Assembly: GCF_002008365.1 (NCBI RefSeq)
Contig: NZ_MRDL01000036.1
Location: 671,676 to 735,675, forward strand
Length of the DNA stretch: 64,000 bases
Direction of reading: 5' to 3'
Origin: Rhizobium leguminosarum bv. viciae USDA 2370
GTDB taxonomy: Bacteria; Pseudomonadota; Alphaproteobacteria; Rhizobiales; Rhizobiaceae
Positions 33,912 to 41,768 of the stretch are shown here, in pieces; within the stretch, counting starts at the first letter, position 1; each line of letters begins with the position of its first letter. The translations under genes and the position numbers were made by a program. The notes under the pieces were generated by a model, which made no database searches, was not told the origin of the DNA, and saw only the letters and a list, made by a program, of their open reading frames with translations.

Positions 33912-34565
33912 TTGCACGACCATGACGACGACCATGCTCACGGAGATGAGCACGCCCACGGGCACGATCATGACAATCATTATTCCGACATGCAGGCGCG
34001 CGTGAAGGCGCTGGAAACGCTGCTGACGGAGAAGGGGCTGATCGATCCGGCGGCGATCGATGCGATCGTCGATACCTACGAGACCAAGGTGGGACCGAGA
34101 AACGGCGCCCATGTCGTCGCCAGGGCTTGGAGCGATGCCGATTTCGCCGACTGGCTGAAGCGCGATGCGACGGCGGCGATATCAAGCCTCGGTTACACCG
34201 GCCGGCAGGGCGAGCACATGCGTGCCGTCTTCAACACGGCCGAGACCCATAACCTCGTCGTCTGCACGCTTTGCTCCTGTTATCCCTGGTCGGTGCTCGG
34301 CCTGCCGCCGGTCTGGTACAAAGCGCCGGCCTATCGCTCGCGCGCCGTCATCGATCCGCGCGGCGTGCTGGCCGAATTCGGGCTGATGCTGCCTGAGAAC
34401 CAGAAGATCCGCGTTTGGGATTCGACGGCGGAGCTGCGTTACCTCGTCATTCCCGAGCGGCCCGAAGGTACGGAAGGCATGGACGAGCAGTCGCTTGCCG
34501 ATCTCGTCAGCCGCGATGCGATGATCGGCACGGCCGTTGCCCGCAAGTCGGAGAGCGCCACATGA
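33912..34565 (+). CDS. nthA: Nitrile hydratase alpha subunit, cobalt type
   Basis: Hydrates nitriles to amides. It has 217 residues. The metal-binding claw is Cys118-Thr-Leu-Cys121-Ser-Cys123, followed by Tyr-Pro-Trp; Thr at the second position marks the cobalt-containing form, while the iron form has Ser there. The first 23 residues hold nine His and seven Asp, a probable metal-binding extension. The start is TTG 33912, with GGGAGGG eight bases upstream. Its stop overlaps the beta-subunit start (ATGA). Expressed as a three-gene operon. Confidence 0.95.
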   Translation: MHDHDDDHAHGDEHAHGHDHDNHYSDMQARVKALETLLTEKGLIDPAAIDAIVDTYETKVGPRNGAHVVARAWSDADFADWLKRDATAAISSLGYTGRQGEHMRAVFNTAETHNLVVCTLCSCYPWSVLGLPPVWYKAPAYRSRAVIDPRGVLAEFGLMLPENQKIRVWDSTAELRYLVIPERPEGTEGMDEQSLADLVSRDAMIGTAVARKSESAT

Positions 34566-35221
34566 ACGGACCGCACGATCTCGGCGGGCAGATGGGCTTC
34601 GGGCCTGTCGCGCCCGAAAAGGACGAGCCCTATTTCCATGCCGATTGGGAAAAGCGGGCACTCGGCATCACGCTTTCCTGCGGCGCTTTCGGCGCATGGA
34701 CGATCGATGAAAGCCGGCATGCGCGCGAGAATATTCCGCCGGCCGATTACCTCGCCGCCAGCTATTACGAGATCTGGATCCGCGGCATCGACAAGCTGAT
34801 CGAACGGCATGGCTTTGCGACGCGTGCGGAATTGCTGTCCGGTCATGCGCAGCAGGCAGGAGCGGTTCCAAAACGCGTGCTGAAGGCGGACATGGTGCCC
34901 GCCGTGCTGGCGAAGGGCGGGCCTTGTGATCGTCCTGTCGAGACCGCGCCGCTCTTCGTGGTCGGTGAGGCGGTGAGGACGAAGAACTTCAATCCGGCGA
35001 CGCATACGCGCCTGCCGCGTTATGCCCGCGCCAGGACCGGTGTGGTCGAGGCGGTGCAGGGTTCGTTCGTCTTTCCCGACGACAATGCGCATGGCAAGGG
35101 CGAGAACCCGCAATGGCTCTATACGGTCGTTTTCGACGGTGCGGAGATCTGGGGCGAGGATGCCGATCCAACGCTGACGGTGTCGATCGATGCCTGGGAG
35201 GGCTATCTTGAGCCGGCATGA
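34562..35221 (+). CDS. nthB: Nitrile hydratase beta subunit
   Basis: Forms the heterodimer with the alpha subunit and contributes arginines that contact the modified cysteines. It has 219 residues. It starts MNGPHDLGGQMGFGPV, the family N-terminus, and includes FHADWEKRALGI and the C-terminal barrel segments RLPRYARARTGVVEAV, where the Arg residues lie, and LYTVVFDGAEIWG. ATG 34562 overlaps the alpha stop codon. Confidence 0.95.
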   Translation: MNGPHDLGGQMGFGPVAPEKDEPYFHADWEKRALGITLSCGAFGAWTIDESRHARENIPPADYLAASYYEIWIRGIDKLIERHGFATRAELLSGHAQQAGAVPKRVLKADMVPAVLAKGGPCDRPVETAPLFVVGEAVRTKNFNPATHTRLPRYARARTGVVEAVQGSFVFPDDNAHGKGENPQWLYTVVFDGAEIWGEDADPTLTVSIDAWEGYLEPA

Positions 35222-35576
35222 GACATCGCCGCTGATGCAATCGTCCGGGCTGCCGAGGTCGCCGAAGGGCGAGCCGGTTTTTCCCGAGCCGTGGGCGGCG
35301 GAAGCTTTTGCCATGACCGTGCACCTGCACGCAAAAGGCCTCTTCAGTTGGAGCGAATGGGCTGAAACGCTTTCCGCGCAACTGCACAAGCCTGGCCGGG
35401 CCGAAGATGGCAGCGACTATTTTGACTGCTGGGTGGCTGCTCTCTCGGACCTCATCGTCAACCGCGGCATCGCCGATGCGGATACGATCCAGGCACTGCA
35501 ACAGAGTTGGCAGCGGGCGGCGGAAGCGACGCCGCACGGCCGGCCGATCGAGCTCGGCAACGATCCCTCACGCTGA
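35208..35576 (+). CDS. Nitrile hydratase activator / cobalt-insertion accessory protein (P14K type)
   Basis: A 122-residue accessory protein similar to the N-terminal part of the beta subunit. The core GEPVFPEPWAAEAFAMTVHL, FSWSEWAETLS and DYFDCWVAAL matches the P14K/NthE-type activator, which brings cobalt to the alpha subunit by subunit exchange. The start is TTG 35208 with GGGAGGG upstream, 14 bases inside nthB; ATG 35235 is an alternative. It completes the alpha-beta-activator operon. The convergent anti-sigma gene starts three bases after its stop. Confidence 0.88.
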   Translation: MSRHETSPLMQSSGLPRSPKGEPVFPEPWAAEAFAMTVHLHAKGLFSWSEWAETLSAQLHKPGRAEDGSDYFDCWVAALSDLIVNRGIADADTIQALQQSWQRAAEATPHGRPIELGNDPSR

Positions 35577-35579
35577 TCC

Positions 35580-36362
35580 TCACGACGGGAATTGCTTGTA
35601 GCACTCTTCTGCTACCTCCCGCAGCGTCTCGCGGGAGATTTCGCCGGTGACGGCATAACCGAGTTCGCCGTCGATCCAGTAAAAGGTCTCGATATTGCCT
35701 GATGAGGCGAAGCGGAAGCTCGTCGTGCTATTTTCCGTGTTGCGGCCAACCAGGACAGTCAGGCGCTCGCCAGCCTGGTTCTCGTACATGAACATGGCGC
35801 CTGGCCGGCCATCGACCGGCAGCAAGCGGCCGCCAACCAGCTTGAAGCCGAGCGGCTGCAGGTTCGGGATCTTGAGATTCTGGATTGCCAGACGCTTGCC
35901 GAGCCAGGTGGCAAGATGAGCCTCCTCGTCGGCGAAGACCTCGACGGGGTGGCGAACCTCGGCGGCATAGACCGTGAAGGCGGTCTCAGCCTGTTTCGGC
36001 AGGGTTTCGGAGCCGGCAAGCTGCAGCTCCGGCTTTTCCAGAAGTGCCGGGCCATAATGGCCGCTGACGGCGCCGAGCGTGAAGACGAGGAGGGCTGATG
36101 CGGCGATCGCCCAGCGTTTCGGCCCCGATGAGACGGCGCGCGGGGGGGCGAAGAGCAGAGGATCGCTGTCCTTCGCCTTCTCATAACCGGCAAACAGCGA
36201 CCGGATGGCCCCATTCTGCGCCTGCCATTCGGTAACCATCGCCGCCTCGTCGGGATTGTCGGCCAGGAAGGCCTCGATGCGGGCGCGCGCCGTTTCCGGC
36301 AGCTGGCCGTCTGCATAGGCGTGGAGGTCGGCTTCGGTGACGTTCGGATTGGTCTCGTTCAT
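35580..36362 (-). CDS. Transmembrane anti-sigma factor
   Basis: A 260-residue protein. The cytoplasmic N-terminus (TEADLHAYADGQLPETARARIEAFLADNPDEA) is the fold seen in RseA/ChrR-like anti-sigma factors of rhizobia. One membrane helix spans about 83-102 (RWAIAASALLVFTLGAVSG), and a periplasmic C-terminal domain follows. It would hold the ECF sigma factor encoded immediately upstream until an envelope signal arrives. Its start overlaps the sigma stop (ATGA). Confidence 0.88.
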   Translation of the reverse strand: MNETNPNVTEADLHAYADGQLPETARARIEAFLADNPDEAAMVTEWQAQNGAIRSLFAGYEKAKDSDPLLFAPPRAVSSGPKRWAIAASALLVFTLGAVSGHYGPALLEKPELQLAGSETLPKQAETAFTVYAAEVRHPVEVFADEEAHLATWLGKRLAIQNLKIPNLQPLGFKLVGGRLLPVDGRPGAMFMYENQAGERLTVLVGRNTENSTTSFRFASSGNIETFYWIDGELGYAVTGEISRETLREVAEECYKQFPS

Positions 36363-36874
36363 TTCGGTCTCCGAAGCGTAATGATGTTGTCGGCCTTCAA
36401 TCGCTCGGCGACGCGCCGGCGGGCGCGTGACAGGCGGGACATGACGGTGCCGATCGGGATATCGAGCGCGGCGGCGACCTCCCCATACGTGTATCCTTCG
36501 ATGACCACGAGCATCAGCACGGCGCGGTGCTCCTCTGAAAGGCTGTTCAGCGCATCATCCAGGCGGGCGCGCTCCAGCGGATCGGCCGGCGGTTCGGACG
36601 CGGCCAGATCCTCTGCGGCGTCAAGCTCGACGAGGCCGTCGCGCGCCTTGCCGCGTCGGCCGTTGCGGTAGAGATTGGTCATGATGGTCAGGACCCAGGC
36701 GCGCAGGTTGAGGCCGCGCCATTGGCCGCGGCGCGTGAGAACCTTTTCGACGCAATCCTGGAGCAGATCCTCGCCATCAGTATCCGAGCGTGTCAGGCTG
36801 CGCGAATAGCGCCTGAGCGAGGGCAGGAGGGCCAGGATCTGGCCCTCGAAGGTTTCGGGTGCGGGTGGTTTCAC
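36359..36874 (-). CDS. ECF-type RNA polymerase sigma factor
   Basis: About 171 residues. Region 2 covers ILALLPSLRRYSRSLTRSDTDGEDLLQDCVEKVL, with WVLTIMTNLYRNGRR closing it. Region 4 contains LSEEHRAVLMLVVIEGYTYGEVAAALDIPIGTVMSRLSRARRRV (described as a block). It lacks regions 1 and 3 as ECF factors do. The start is unsure: GTG 36874 gives the family N-terminus, while TTG 36922 is an alternative overlapping the upstream gene. It is coupled to the anti-sigma gene. Confidence 0.88.
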   Translation of the reverse strand: MKPPAPETFEGQILALLPSLRRYSRSLTRSDTDGEDLLQDCVEKVLTRRGQWRGLNLRAWVLTIMTNLYRNGRRGKARDGLVELDAAEDLAASEPPADPLERARLDDALNSLSEEHRAVLMLVVIEGYTYGEVAAALDIPIGTVMSRLSRARRRVAERLKADNIITLRRPK

Positions 36875-36908
36875 GCCGGCAGCTTTCTTGTGATCGGGGA
36901 CTTCGCGA

Positions 36909-37289
36909 TCAAGGTTTGGCAAGATCCCAGTTGCCGCCGACGCCATCGCCGGTGATGTCGCCGGCCTTCTTGTCCTTGACCCAGAAATAGAGCGGCATGC
37001 CGTCCTTGGCCCATTGTTTCGTGCCATCCTTGCGATCGACGATCGAATATGCACCATCGGCCTTGGCATCACCAGCGGCCATCAGCGGCGGCCAGTTCTT
37101 GGCGCAGTCGTCGTTGCAATTGGAAACGCCCTTGACGTCCTTCTTGAAGGTGTAGAGCGTCATGCCGTTTTCGCCGGCAAGCACCTTGCCCTTTTCGGAT
37201 TCGACTGTTTTGACAGGAGGCGCGGCGAAAGCAGCGGTCGCGGCAAAGGTGGCAGCCGCCACGACGGACAGAAATTTCACGGATTTCAT
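36909..37289 (-). CDS. Secreted COG4315-type (Lipoprotein_15) protein
   Basis: A 126-residue exported protein with a signal peptide ending AAFA (about residue 22). The mature part contains two copies of the family repeat: LAGENGMTLYTFKKDVKG with SNCNDDCAKNWPP, and WAKDGMPLYFWVKDKKAGD. The Cys pair may form a disulphide. Function is unknown. It is directly upstream of the ECF sigma and anti-sigma genes on the same strand, so it may be part of the same regulon. ATG 37289 has GAGGAGAG upstream. Confidence 0.85.
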   Translation of the reverse strand: MKSVKFLSVVAAATFAATAAFAAPPVKTVESEKGKVLAGENGMTLYTFKKDVKGVSNCNDDCAKNWPPLMAAGDAKADGAYSIVDRKDGTKQWAKDGMPLYFWVKDKKAGDITGDGVGGNWDLAKP

Positions 37290-37445
37290 GGTGTCTCTCC
37301 TCAGATTGGGCACGCAGTCTTGCGATACCTGAGATGAGACACGAGGCGAGGCGGTTTTATTCCATAGCGCCGGAAAAGTTTTGATGGCGGGCGTGGTAGG
37401 CCGAAGCCGGTTTCGTCGCGCACATCGCGCCCGGCGCCTTGCCGG

Positions 37446-37865
37446 CTATTCTCCGGTGGCGGCCGCAGCCGCCGCCATGTCGACCCACACTGCTTCGAAT
37501 ATATGGCCATCGGGATCCTCGAAGGCGCGATTATAGAGCCAGCCCATGTCCGTCGGCGCGCGCGGATCGGCCTTGCCGCCGGCCACTCCGGCCGCCTCGA
37601 CGATGGCGTCCACCTCTTCACGGCTGTCTATCGTCAGCGCGATCAGCATCTCGCTCGTCTTCTGCGCTTCGGCAACGGGTTTCGGCGTGAAACTCGCGAA
37701 GAAATCGCGCGTCAGCAAGTGGAAGATAATCGCTTCGGACCAGACCATGTTCGACGCCTGGTGATCGCTGAACTGTTCATTCTTGCTGCACCCGATCGCT
37801 TCATAGAAGCGGGTGGCAGCGGCAAGGTCTTTCACCGGCAGGTTCACGAAGATCATCTTGGGCAT
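37446..37865 (-). CDS. VOC-family (glyoxalase-like) protein
   Basis: A 139-residue protein of the vicinal-oxygen-chelate fold. It begins MPKMIFVNLPVKDLAAATRFYEAIG, which is typical of bacterial extradiol dioxygenase / glyoxalase-like VOC proteins of the PhnB/YP-type family. The terminal FEDPDGHIFEAVW supplies the glutamate ligand. Substrate is unknown. Start ATG 37865. Confidence 0.88.
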   Translation of the reverse strand: MPKMIFVNLPVKDLAAATRFYEAIGCSKNEQFSDHQASNMVWSEAIIFHLLTRDFFASFTPKPVAEAQKTSEMLIALTIDSREEVDAIVEAAGVAGGKADPRAPTDMGWLYNRAFEDPDGHIFEAVWVDMAAAAAATGE

Positions 37866-37911
37866 GGCAGTTTCCTCCTCTTCCTTCCCCTTTCGGGGCG
37901 ACGGTTTCTTC

Positions 37912-38247
37912 TCACACAAACTCCTGCACGATCGTATCGCTGGCATGAATGCAGACGATTTCGAGCCGTCCCGTGCCGACATTCTCGAAACGGTGGGGAA
38001 TGTTGGCGGCTACGACGACGATATCGCCTGGAAAGGCGCGGGTTTTGGCGTCGCCCACGGTGAACTCGGCTTCACCCTTCCTGACCGCCCATGTCTCGGA
38101 ATAGGGATGGACGTGCAGGTCGGGCCCCTGGCCGGGCTCGTTGTCGACGAGGAAGAGCGATATCTCGCCGCCATAGTCGCGGCCTTCGAATCGGACAGTG
38201 CGGCTGTGATTGGGTCGCACTTCCTGGTGGCGAAGAATCCTGAACAT
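37912..38247 (-). CDS. Cupin-domain protein
   Basis: A 111-residue single-domain cupin. Motif 1 is DLHVHPYSETWAVRKGEAEF, with two His and a Glu as metal ligands, and motif 2 is PGDIVVVAANIPHRFENVG. ATG 38247 follows GGGAGG; the adjacent GTG 38250 is less likely. It is divergent from the MarR gene, with two palindromes between them, so it is the predicted target of that regulator. Confidence 0.88.
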   Translation of the reverse strand: MFRILRHQEVRPNHSRTVRFEGRDYGGEISLFLVDNEPGQGPDLHVHPYSETWAVRKGEAEFTVGDAKTRAFPGDIVVVAANIPHRFENVGTGRLEIVCIHASDTIVQEFV

Positions 38248-38285
38248 CACGTGCCTCCCGCTCGTTCTGTCTATGAATACAAAAC

Positions 38286-38303
38286 TATCTTCTCGAGAAG
38301 ATA
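38286..38303. promoter_or_regulatory. Perfect 18-bp palindrome, likely MarR operator 1
   Basis: TATCTTCTCGAGAAGATA is a perfect dyad in the cupin-marR intergenic region. It lies 39 bases upstream of the cupin start and near the likely promoters of both genes. Confidence 0.7.
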
Positions 38304-38315
38304 TATTCTTAAAAC

Positions 38316-38333
38316 TATCTTCTTGTCAAGGTA
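38316..38333. promoter_or_regulatory. Imperfect palindrome, likely MarR operator 2
   Basis: TATCTTCTTGTCAAGGTA repeats the operator-1 half site 30 bases along, about three helical turns, which would place two regulator dimers on one DNA face. Confidence 0.6.
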
Positions 38334-38390
38334 TCTTCCGTGACTCGCGTGGAAGGTGTATGTCTCGCTTGTGTTGATATGAGGCAGAGA

Positions 38391-38966
38391 ATGATGAATG
38401 GAACTGAAGGGGACCGCGACCGCCCGGGGGACGAGGACCGCCCTGGGGATGACCATGTCGACCGGCTGCGCCGGCAATGGGCGGTGGAACTGCCGGACCT
38501 CGACACGGAGCCGATGGCGATCCTGGGGCGGGCCTTTCGGTTGTCGAACCTGGTGCGCCCCAGCATCGAGGCGACCTTTGCCGATTTTGGCCTCGACCGT
38601 GGCGAATTCGACGTGATTGCAACGCTTCGCCGTTCCGGAACGCCTTACCGGCTGACGCCGACGGAGATGTATTCGGCGCTAATGATCTCCTCGGGAGGCC
38701 TGACCCACAGGCTTGACCGGCTGGAGAAGGCGGGGCTGATCCGCCGGGAGAAATCACCACGCGATGGGCGCAGCGTGCTAGTGGCATTGAGCGAAGCGGG
38801 TGCGGCACTCGCCGAAAAGGCTTTCCGCACCGACATGGCGAGCGAAGCTTCTTTTCTGCAGGCTCTTGACGGAAAGGAGCGCGAGGCGCTCGCTGCGCTG
38901 CTGCGCAAGCTGATCGCCGGAATTGAAAATGAGCAGGCGCGAGGAGAGGATGAGAACGCGGGCTGA
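38391..38966 (+). CDS. MarR-family transcriptional regulator
   Basis: About 191 residues. The winged-helix domain spans 50-150 (LDRGEFDVIATLRRSG, YRLTPTEMYSALMISSGGLTHRLDRLEKAGLI and a SPRDGRSVLVALS wing). An Arg/Asp/Pro-rich N-terminal extension of about 40 residues precedes it. ATG 38391 is preferred, with GAGGCAGAG upstream; ATG 38394 is adjacent. It is divergent from a cupin gene and flanked by palindromic sites. The ligand is unknown. Confidence 0.9.
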   Translation: MMNGTEGDRDRPGDEDRPGDDHVDRLRRQWAVELPDLDTEPMAILGRAFRLSNLVRPSIEATFADFGLDRGEFDVIATLRRSGTPYRLTPTEMYSALMISSGGLTHRLDRLEKAGLIRREKSPRDGRSVLVALSEAGAALAEKAFRTDMASEASFLQALDGKEREALAALLRKLIAGIENEQARGEDENAG

Positions 38967-39043
38967 GTGGAGATCGGAGCCCGCATCGCCGTTCAGGCAA
39001 CAACACGCTGCTTTTGCGGCTCATTTACATCGTGTCGGTTTTC

Positions 39044-39064
39044 GGATATGATATGTCCTTAATT
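39044..39064 (+). promoter_or_regulatory. Candidate Rrf2 binding motif upstream of the rrf2-like gene
   Basis: GGATATGATATGTCC is a near-dyad followed by TTAATT, about 40 bases before the start codon. The ATGTCCTTAATT part matches ATATCCTTAATT in the decarboxylase-like operon promoter at 43121-43132 at 11 of 12 positions. Confidence 0.5.
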
Positions 39065-39099
39065 CCATTGGCAGAGCCAGCCATCACACGAGTTGCTGA

Positions 39100-39588
39100 A
39101 TGATCCTGAAAAGCCAGGTCGAGTGGGCGCTTCACTGCTGCGCCATTCTCGCGGGCCTGCCAGAGGGCAGGTATCTTTCCACCAAGGCGCTCGCCGAGCT
39201 TCATGGTCTGCCGAAGGAATATCTCTCCAAAGCACTGCAAAGCCTTTCGCAGGCATCGCTTGTCGAGACCACGCTCGGCCCGAGTGGCGGCTACAGGCTT
39301 GCCAAGACCCCCTCGGATATCAATTTTCTCGAGATCGTCGAGGCGGTCGAGGGGAAGGCCCGCAGCTTCACCTGTACGAACATCCGGGCGAACAATCCCT
39401 GCCGGCCGGAAGGATACTGCGACAGCAAGCCATGCGCGGTCGCGCGCATCATGTGGGAGGCCGACGAGGCCTGGCGGGATACGCTGAGGCGCGTCCGGCT
39501 TTCCGATCTGGTCGGCACCTTGTCCGAGGAAGTGCCGGCCGACATTTGGCGGAGCACGTTCGAATGGGTGCTCAAGCGCGCTGGCTGA
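39100..39588 (+). CDS. Rrf2-family transcriptional regulator
   Basis: A 162-residue winged-helix regulator. The DNA-binding region includes VEWALHCCAILAGLPEG, LPKEYLSKALQSLSQASLVE and the SGGYRLAKTPSDI wing. It has four cysteines in a block (Cys92, Cys101, Cys107, Cys112), more than the three of IscR and NsrR, which suggests iron-sulphur or thiol sensing. The nearby mechanosensitive-channel gene is convergent and probably not its target. The binding-motif clue points to the operon at 41.3-43.1 kb. Confidence 0.88.
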   Translation: MILKSQVEWALHCCAILAGLPEGRYLSTKALAELHGLPKEYLSKALQSLSQASLVETTLGPSGGYRLAKTPSDINFLEIVEAVEGKARSFTCTNIRANNPCRPEGYCDSKPCAVARIMWEADEAWRDTLRRVRLSDLVGTLSEEVPADIWRSTFEWVLKRAG

Positions 39589-39604
39589 GCGGGGGTGCCG
39601 ATCT

Positions 39605-41086
39605 CTACGCCTTGAAGATGGTCCTGATGGTCTTCAGGATGGCATGCGCACTGCGGGCATGTTCCGGGGGCAAGGAGGCGCCGTTGCGGAAACGCTCGGC
39701 GCGGCTGGCGAGATGGTCGGCGACTTCTTCCGCCAGCGCCGGGCGTTCGCTTAGCAGCGGCGCGAAGGCCTCTTGATCGATCTCATACGCGGTCACGGAG
39801 GTCAGAGCTTCCAGGGTGCAGGCTTCCTGCATGCCCGCGAGCAGGCCGGTCTCTCCGAAAAAATCACCCGGCGCGAGCCGCCCGCGCTCCTCATCTCCGT
39901 GCCGCGCCGCGATGATGCCCGCCCGCACCATCATCAGCGACGGGAGCATTTCGCCCTCCCGCACGAGGACATCGCCCTTGCGGAATTCCCGCACGGCCGT
40001 GGTCTCGGCGAGTTTCTGCTTTTCATCTGATGTCAGCGTCGCAAAGATCGGAATGGCCTCGATCAGTTCGAGCGGCGTTACACGGGGCGGTCGTGCGCTT
40101 TCTTCGGTCGGCAGATCGCCCGTCAGGACTGAGGCCGCGGCCGGAACAGCCAAAAGCAGTCCGGCCGATTTGCAGTGACGATAGACGAGATCGAGCACCT
40201 CGTTTCGTGCTGTCACCCGTTGGCTCGGGCTCGTCACCCGGAACTGCAGCTCGACCTCCAGCGCCGTGGCATCCAGCCCCTTGAGCGCCACGACCGGCGG
40301 CGGTTCGCGCACGATCGAATTGCAGCTCGCCAGCGCCGTTGCCATGACGTGCCGGACTGATGCCGGCATCCGCGTCGGAGCGATGCGGATAGTGAGGACC
40401 AGGAGATGGGTCTCGTCCGGCCGGCTTACATTCGTCAGGCCGAGCTTTGCCAGAAAACTGTTCGGCAGAACGACGACATTGTTTGCGCTGGTCAGGATGT
40501 GTGTCGCGCGCCAGTTGCTTTCGACGACGCGCCCCTCCGTACCGTCGCTGAGAAGGATCCAGTCGCCGATGATGTAGGGCCGGCCGAGCGTCAACGCGAT
40601 GCCGGAGAAGACGTCGGCGAGCGTGTTCTGGAGCGCCAGGCCGAGAATAATGGCGACGACGCCCGAGGTCGCGACGAGCGTGCCGATCGGCACGCCGAAG
40701 ACGAAGGCCAGAACTGACAGGGCCATGCCGATATAGACGACGCCGATGACGAGATCCTGGAGCAGGCGGGCCTCTCGCGGACTGCCCTCCAGCACCAGAT
40801 ACAGCCTGATGAAACCGATGACGGCCCATGCCAGATGGATCCACCAGAGCGATTTCGCGACGATGACGAGCAAAGCCTGCGGATCCTCGGACTCATATCC
40901 TTGAAACCGGTGTGGTTCGATGCCGCTGACGACGAGGATCAACGTCATCATCGCGAAGAAGAGGATTTGCACCACCAGTCGCGTCGTCGGCCGTTGGCGG
41001 GAGAGAAGATGCCAGACGACGATACCGGCCAAACCTATCGTAATGAGGGATATCAGAGGTTTACCGAAGAGCGCGTCGTCAATCAT
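39605..41086 (-). CDS. MscS-type mechanosensitive channel with a cyclic-nucleotide-binding-like domain
   Basis: A 493-residue membrane protein. Several N-terminal helices precede the MscS pore segment (GTLVATSGVVAIILGLALQN), followed by the beta domain (IALTLGRPYIIGDWILLSDG) and an alpha/beta region to about 350. Residues about 365-490 form a Crp-like cyclic-nucleotide-type domain (FRKGDVLVREGEMLPSLMMV and LAPGDFFGETGLLAG). Such bCNG channels are cyclic-nucleotide gated with weak or no tension response, so gating by cAMP or cGMP is possible. ATG 41086 has GGAGACAGAGAG upstream. Confidence 0.9.
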   Translation of the reverse strand: MIDDALFGKPLISLITIGLAGIVVWHLLSRQRPTTRLVVQILFFAMMTLILVVSGIEPHRFQGYESEDPQALLVIVAKSLWWIHLAWAVIGFIRLYLVLEGSPREARLLQDLVIGVVYIGMALSVLAFVFGVPIGTLVATSGVVAIILGLALQNTLADVFSGIALTLGRPYIIGDWILLSDGTEGRVVESNWRATHILTSANNVVVLPNSFLAKLGLTNVSRPDETHLLVLTIRIAPTRMPASVRHVMATALASCNSIVREPPPVVALKGLDATALEVELQFRVTSPSQRVTARNEVLDLVYRHCKSAGLLLAVPAAASVLTGDLPTEESARPPRVTPLELIEAIPIFATLTSDEKQKLAETTAVREFRKGDVLVREGEMLPSLMMVRAGIIAARHGDEERGRLAPGDFFGETGLLAGMQEACTLEALTSVTAYEIDQEAFAPLLSERPALAEEVADHLASRAERFRNGASLPPEHARSAHAILKTIRTIFKA

Positions 41087-41130
41087 CTCTCTGTCTCCGG
41101 AATGGGGCGAGCCGCCCATGATTCAGCATC

Positions 41131-41275
41131 TAGACCGCCCGCGCAAGCATCGGGGCTTGCGCAGGCGGTATCGCATCGGCCCGAAAATCGGAACCGGTTT
41201 TTGGAAAGCACGATGCGAGGGTTGAAAGTGTTACAGCGTCCTTTGCGCGTCTGAAAGACGCGCGGCGCTGTAATG
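41131..41275. repeat. Two rhizobial intergenic repeats in tandem
   Basis: The first part contains the pair CCGCCCGCGCAAGC / GCTTGCGCAGGCGG and then a 'ccgaaaatcggaaccggttttt' stretch. The second (41231-41273) is a palindrome with TTACAGCG / CGCTGTAA ends and inner GCGCGTCTGAAAGACGCGC. Its left half also appears at 31244. Confidence 0.6.
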
Positions 41276-41282
41276 CGGATCA

Positions 41283-41699
41283 TCACTTCTTGAGCGGATA
41301 GGTCAACTCTTTCTGCTTGGTATCGACGACAAAGACGGCGAGCAAGCGGGCTGGCTTCGTTTTGCTGCCGTTGGCGCTGACACCATGGCGGTCGCCCGGC
41401 ATTTCGGAGAAGCTCTCTCCGGCATGATAGACCTTGACGGGGCCGTCGTTGACCTGGCTGCGGATCGCTCCTTCGAGCACGGTGGCGTAGATGAAGGCCG
41501 TATCGGGATGGGTGTGGCCTTCGGAGAAGCCGCCTGGGCCGTACTCGACCAGCACGCCCTTGATGCTCTTGCCCGGTACGTTTGGAAGTTCGTGTTCATA
41601 GACGAGCGTCACCTTGGCAGCTTTGCTGCCCTCATCGGCGCTAGCGCCCGTGGCTGCCAGAAGGGCGAGCGCACCGGCGAGGAATGATGTTCTGATCAT
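41283..41699 (-). CDS. Exported cupin-domain protein
   Basis: A 138-residue protein with a signal peptide ending GASA (about residue 21). The cupin barrel contains GGFSEGHTHPDTAFIYATVLEG with the His-His-Glu-type ligands and PGDRHGVSANGS. It is last in the minus-strand operon that starts with the decarboxylase-like gene. ATG 41699 has GGAG six to seven bases upstream; ATG 41711 is less likely. Role unknown, perhaps antioxidant or quinone-related, like its neighbours. Confidence 0.85.
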   Translation of the reverse strand: MIRTSFLAGALALLAATGASADEGSKAAKVTLVYEHELPNVPGKSIKGVLVEYGPGGFSEGHTHPDTAFIYATVLEGAIRSQVNDGPVKVYHAGESFSEMPGDRHGVSANGSKTKPARLLAVFVVDTKQKELTYPLKK

Positions 41700-41768
41700 C
41701 GGAATCTCCATGGTTGCAGGGTTGGGGCAGGATGCGCCCGAGTGGCCGCGTCCTCAGGGCAAGTCGGA

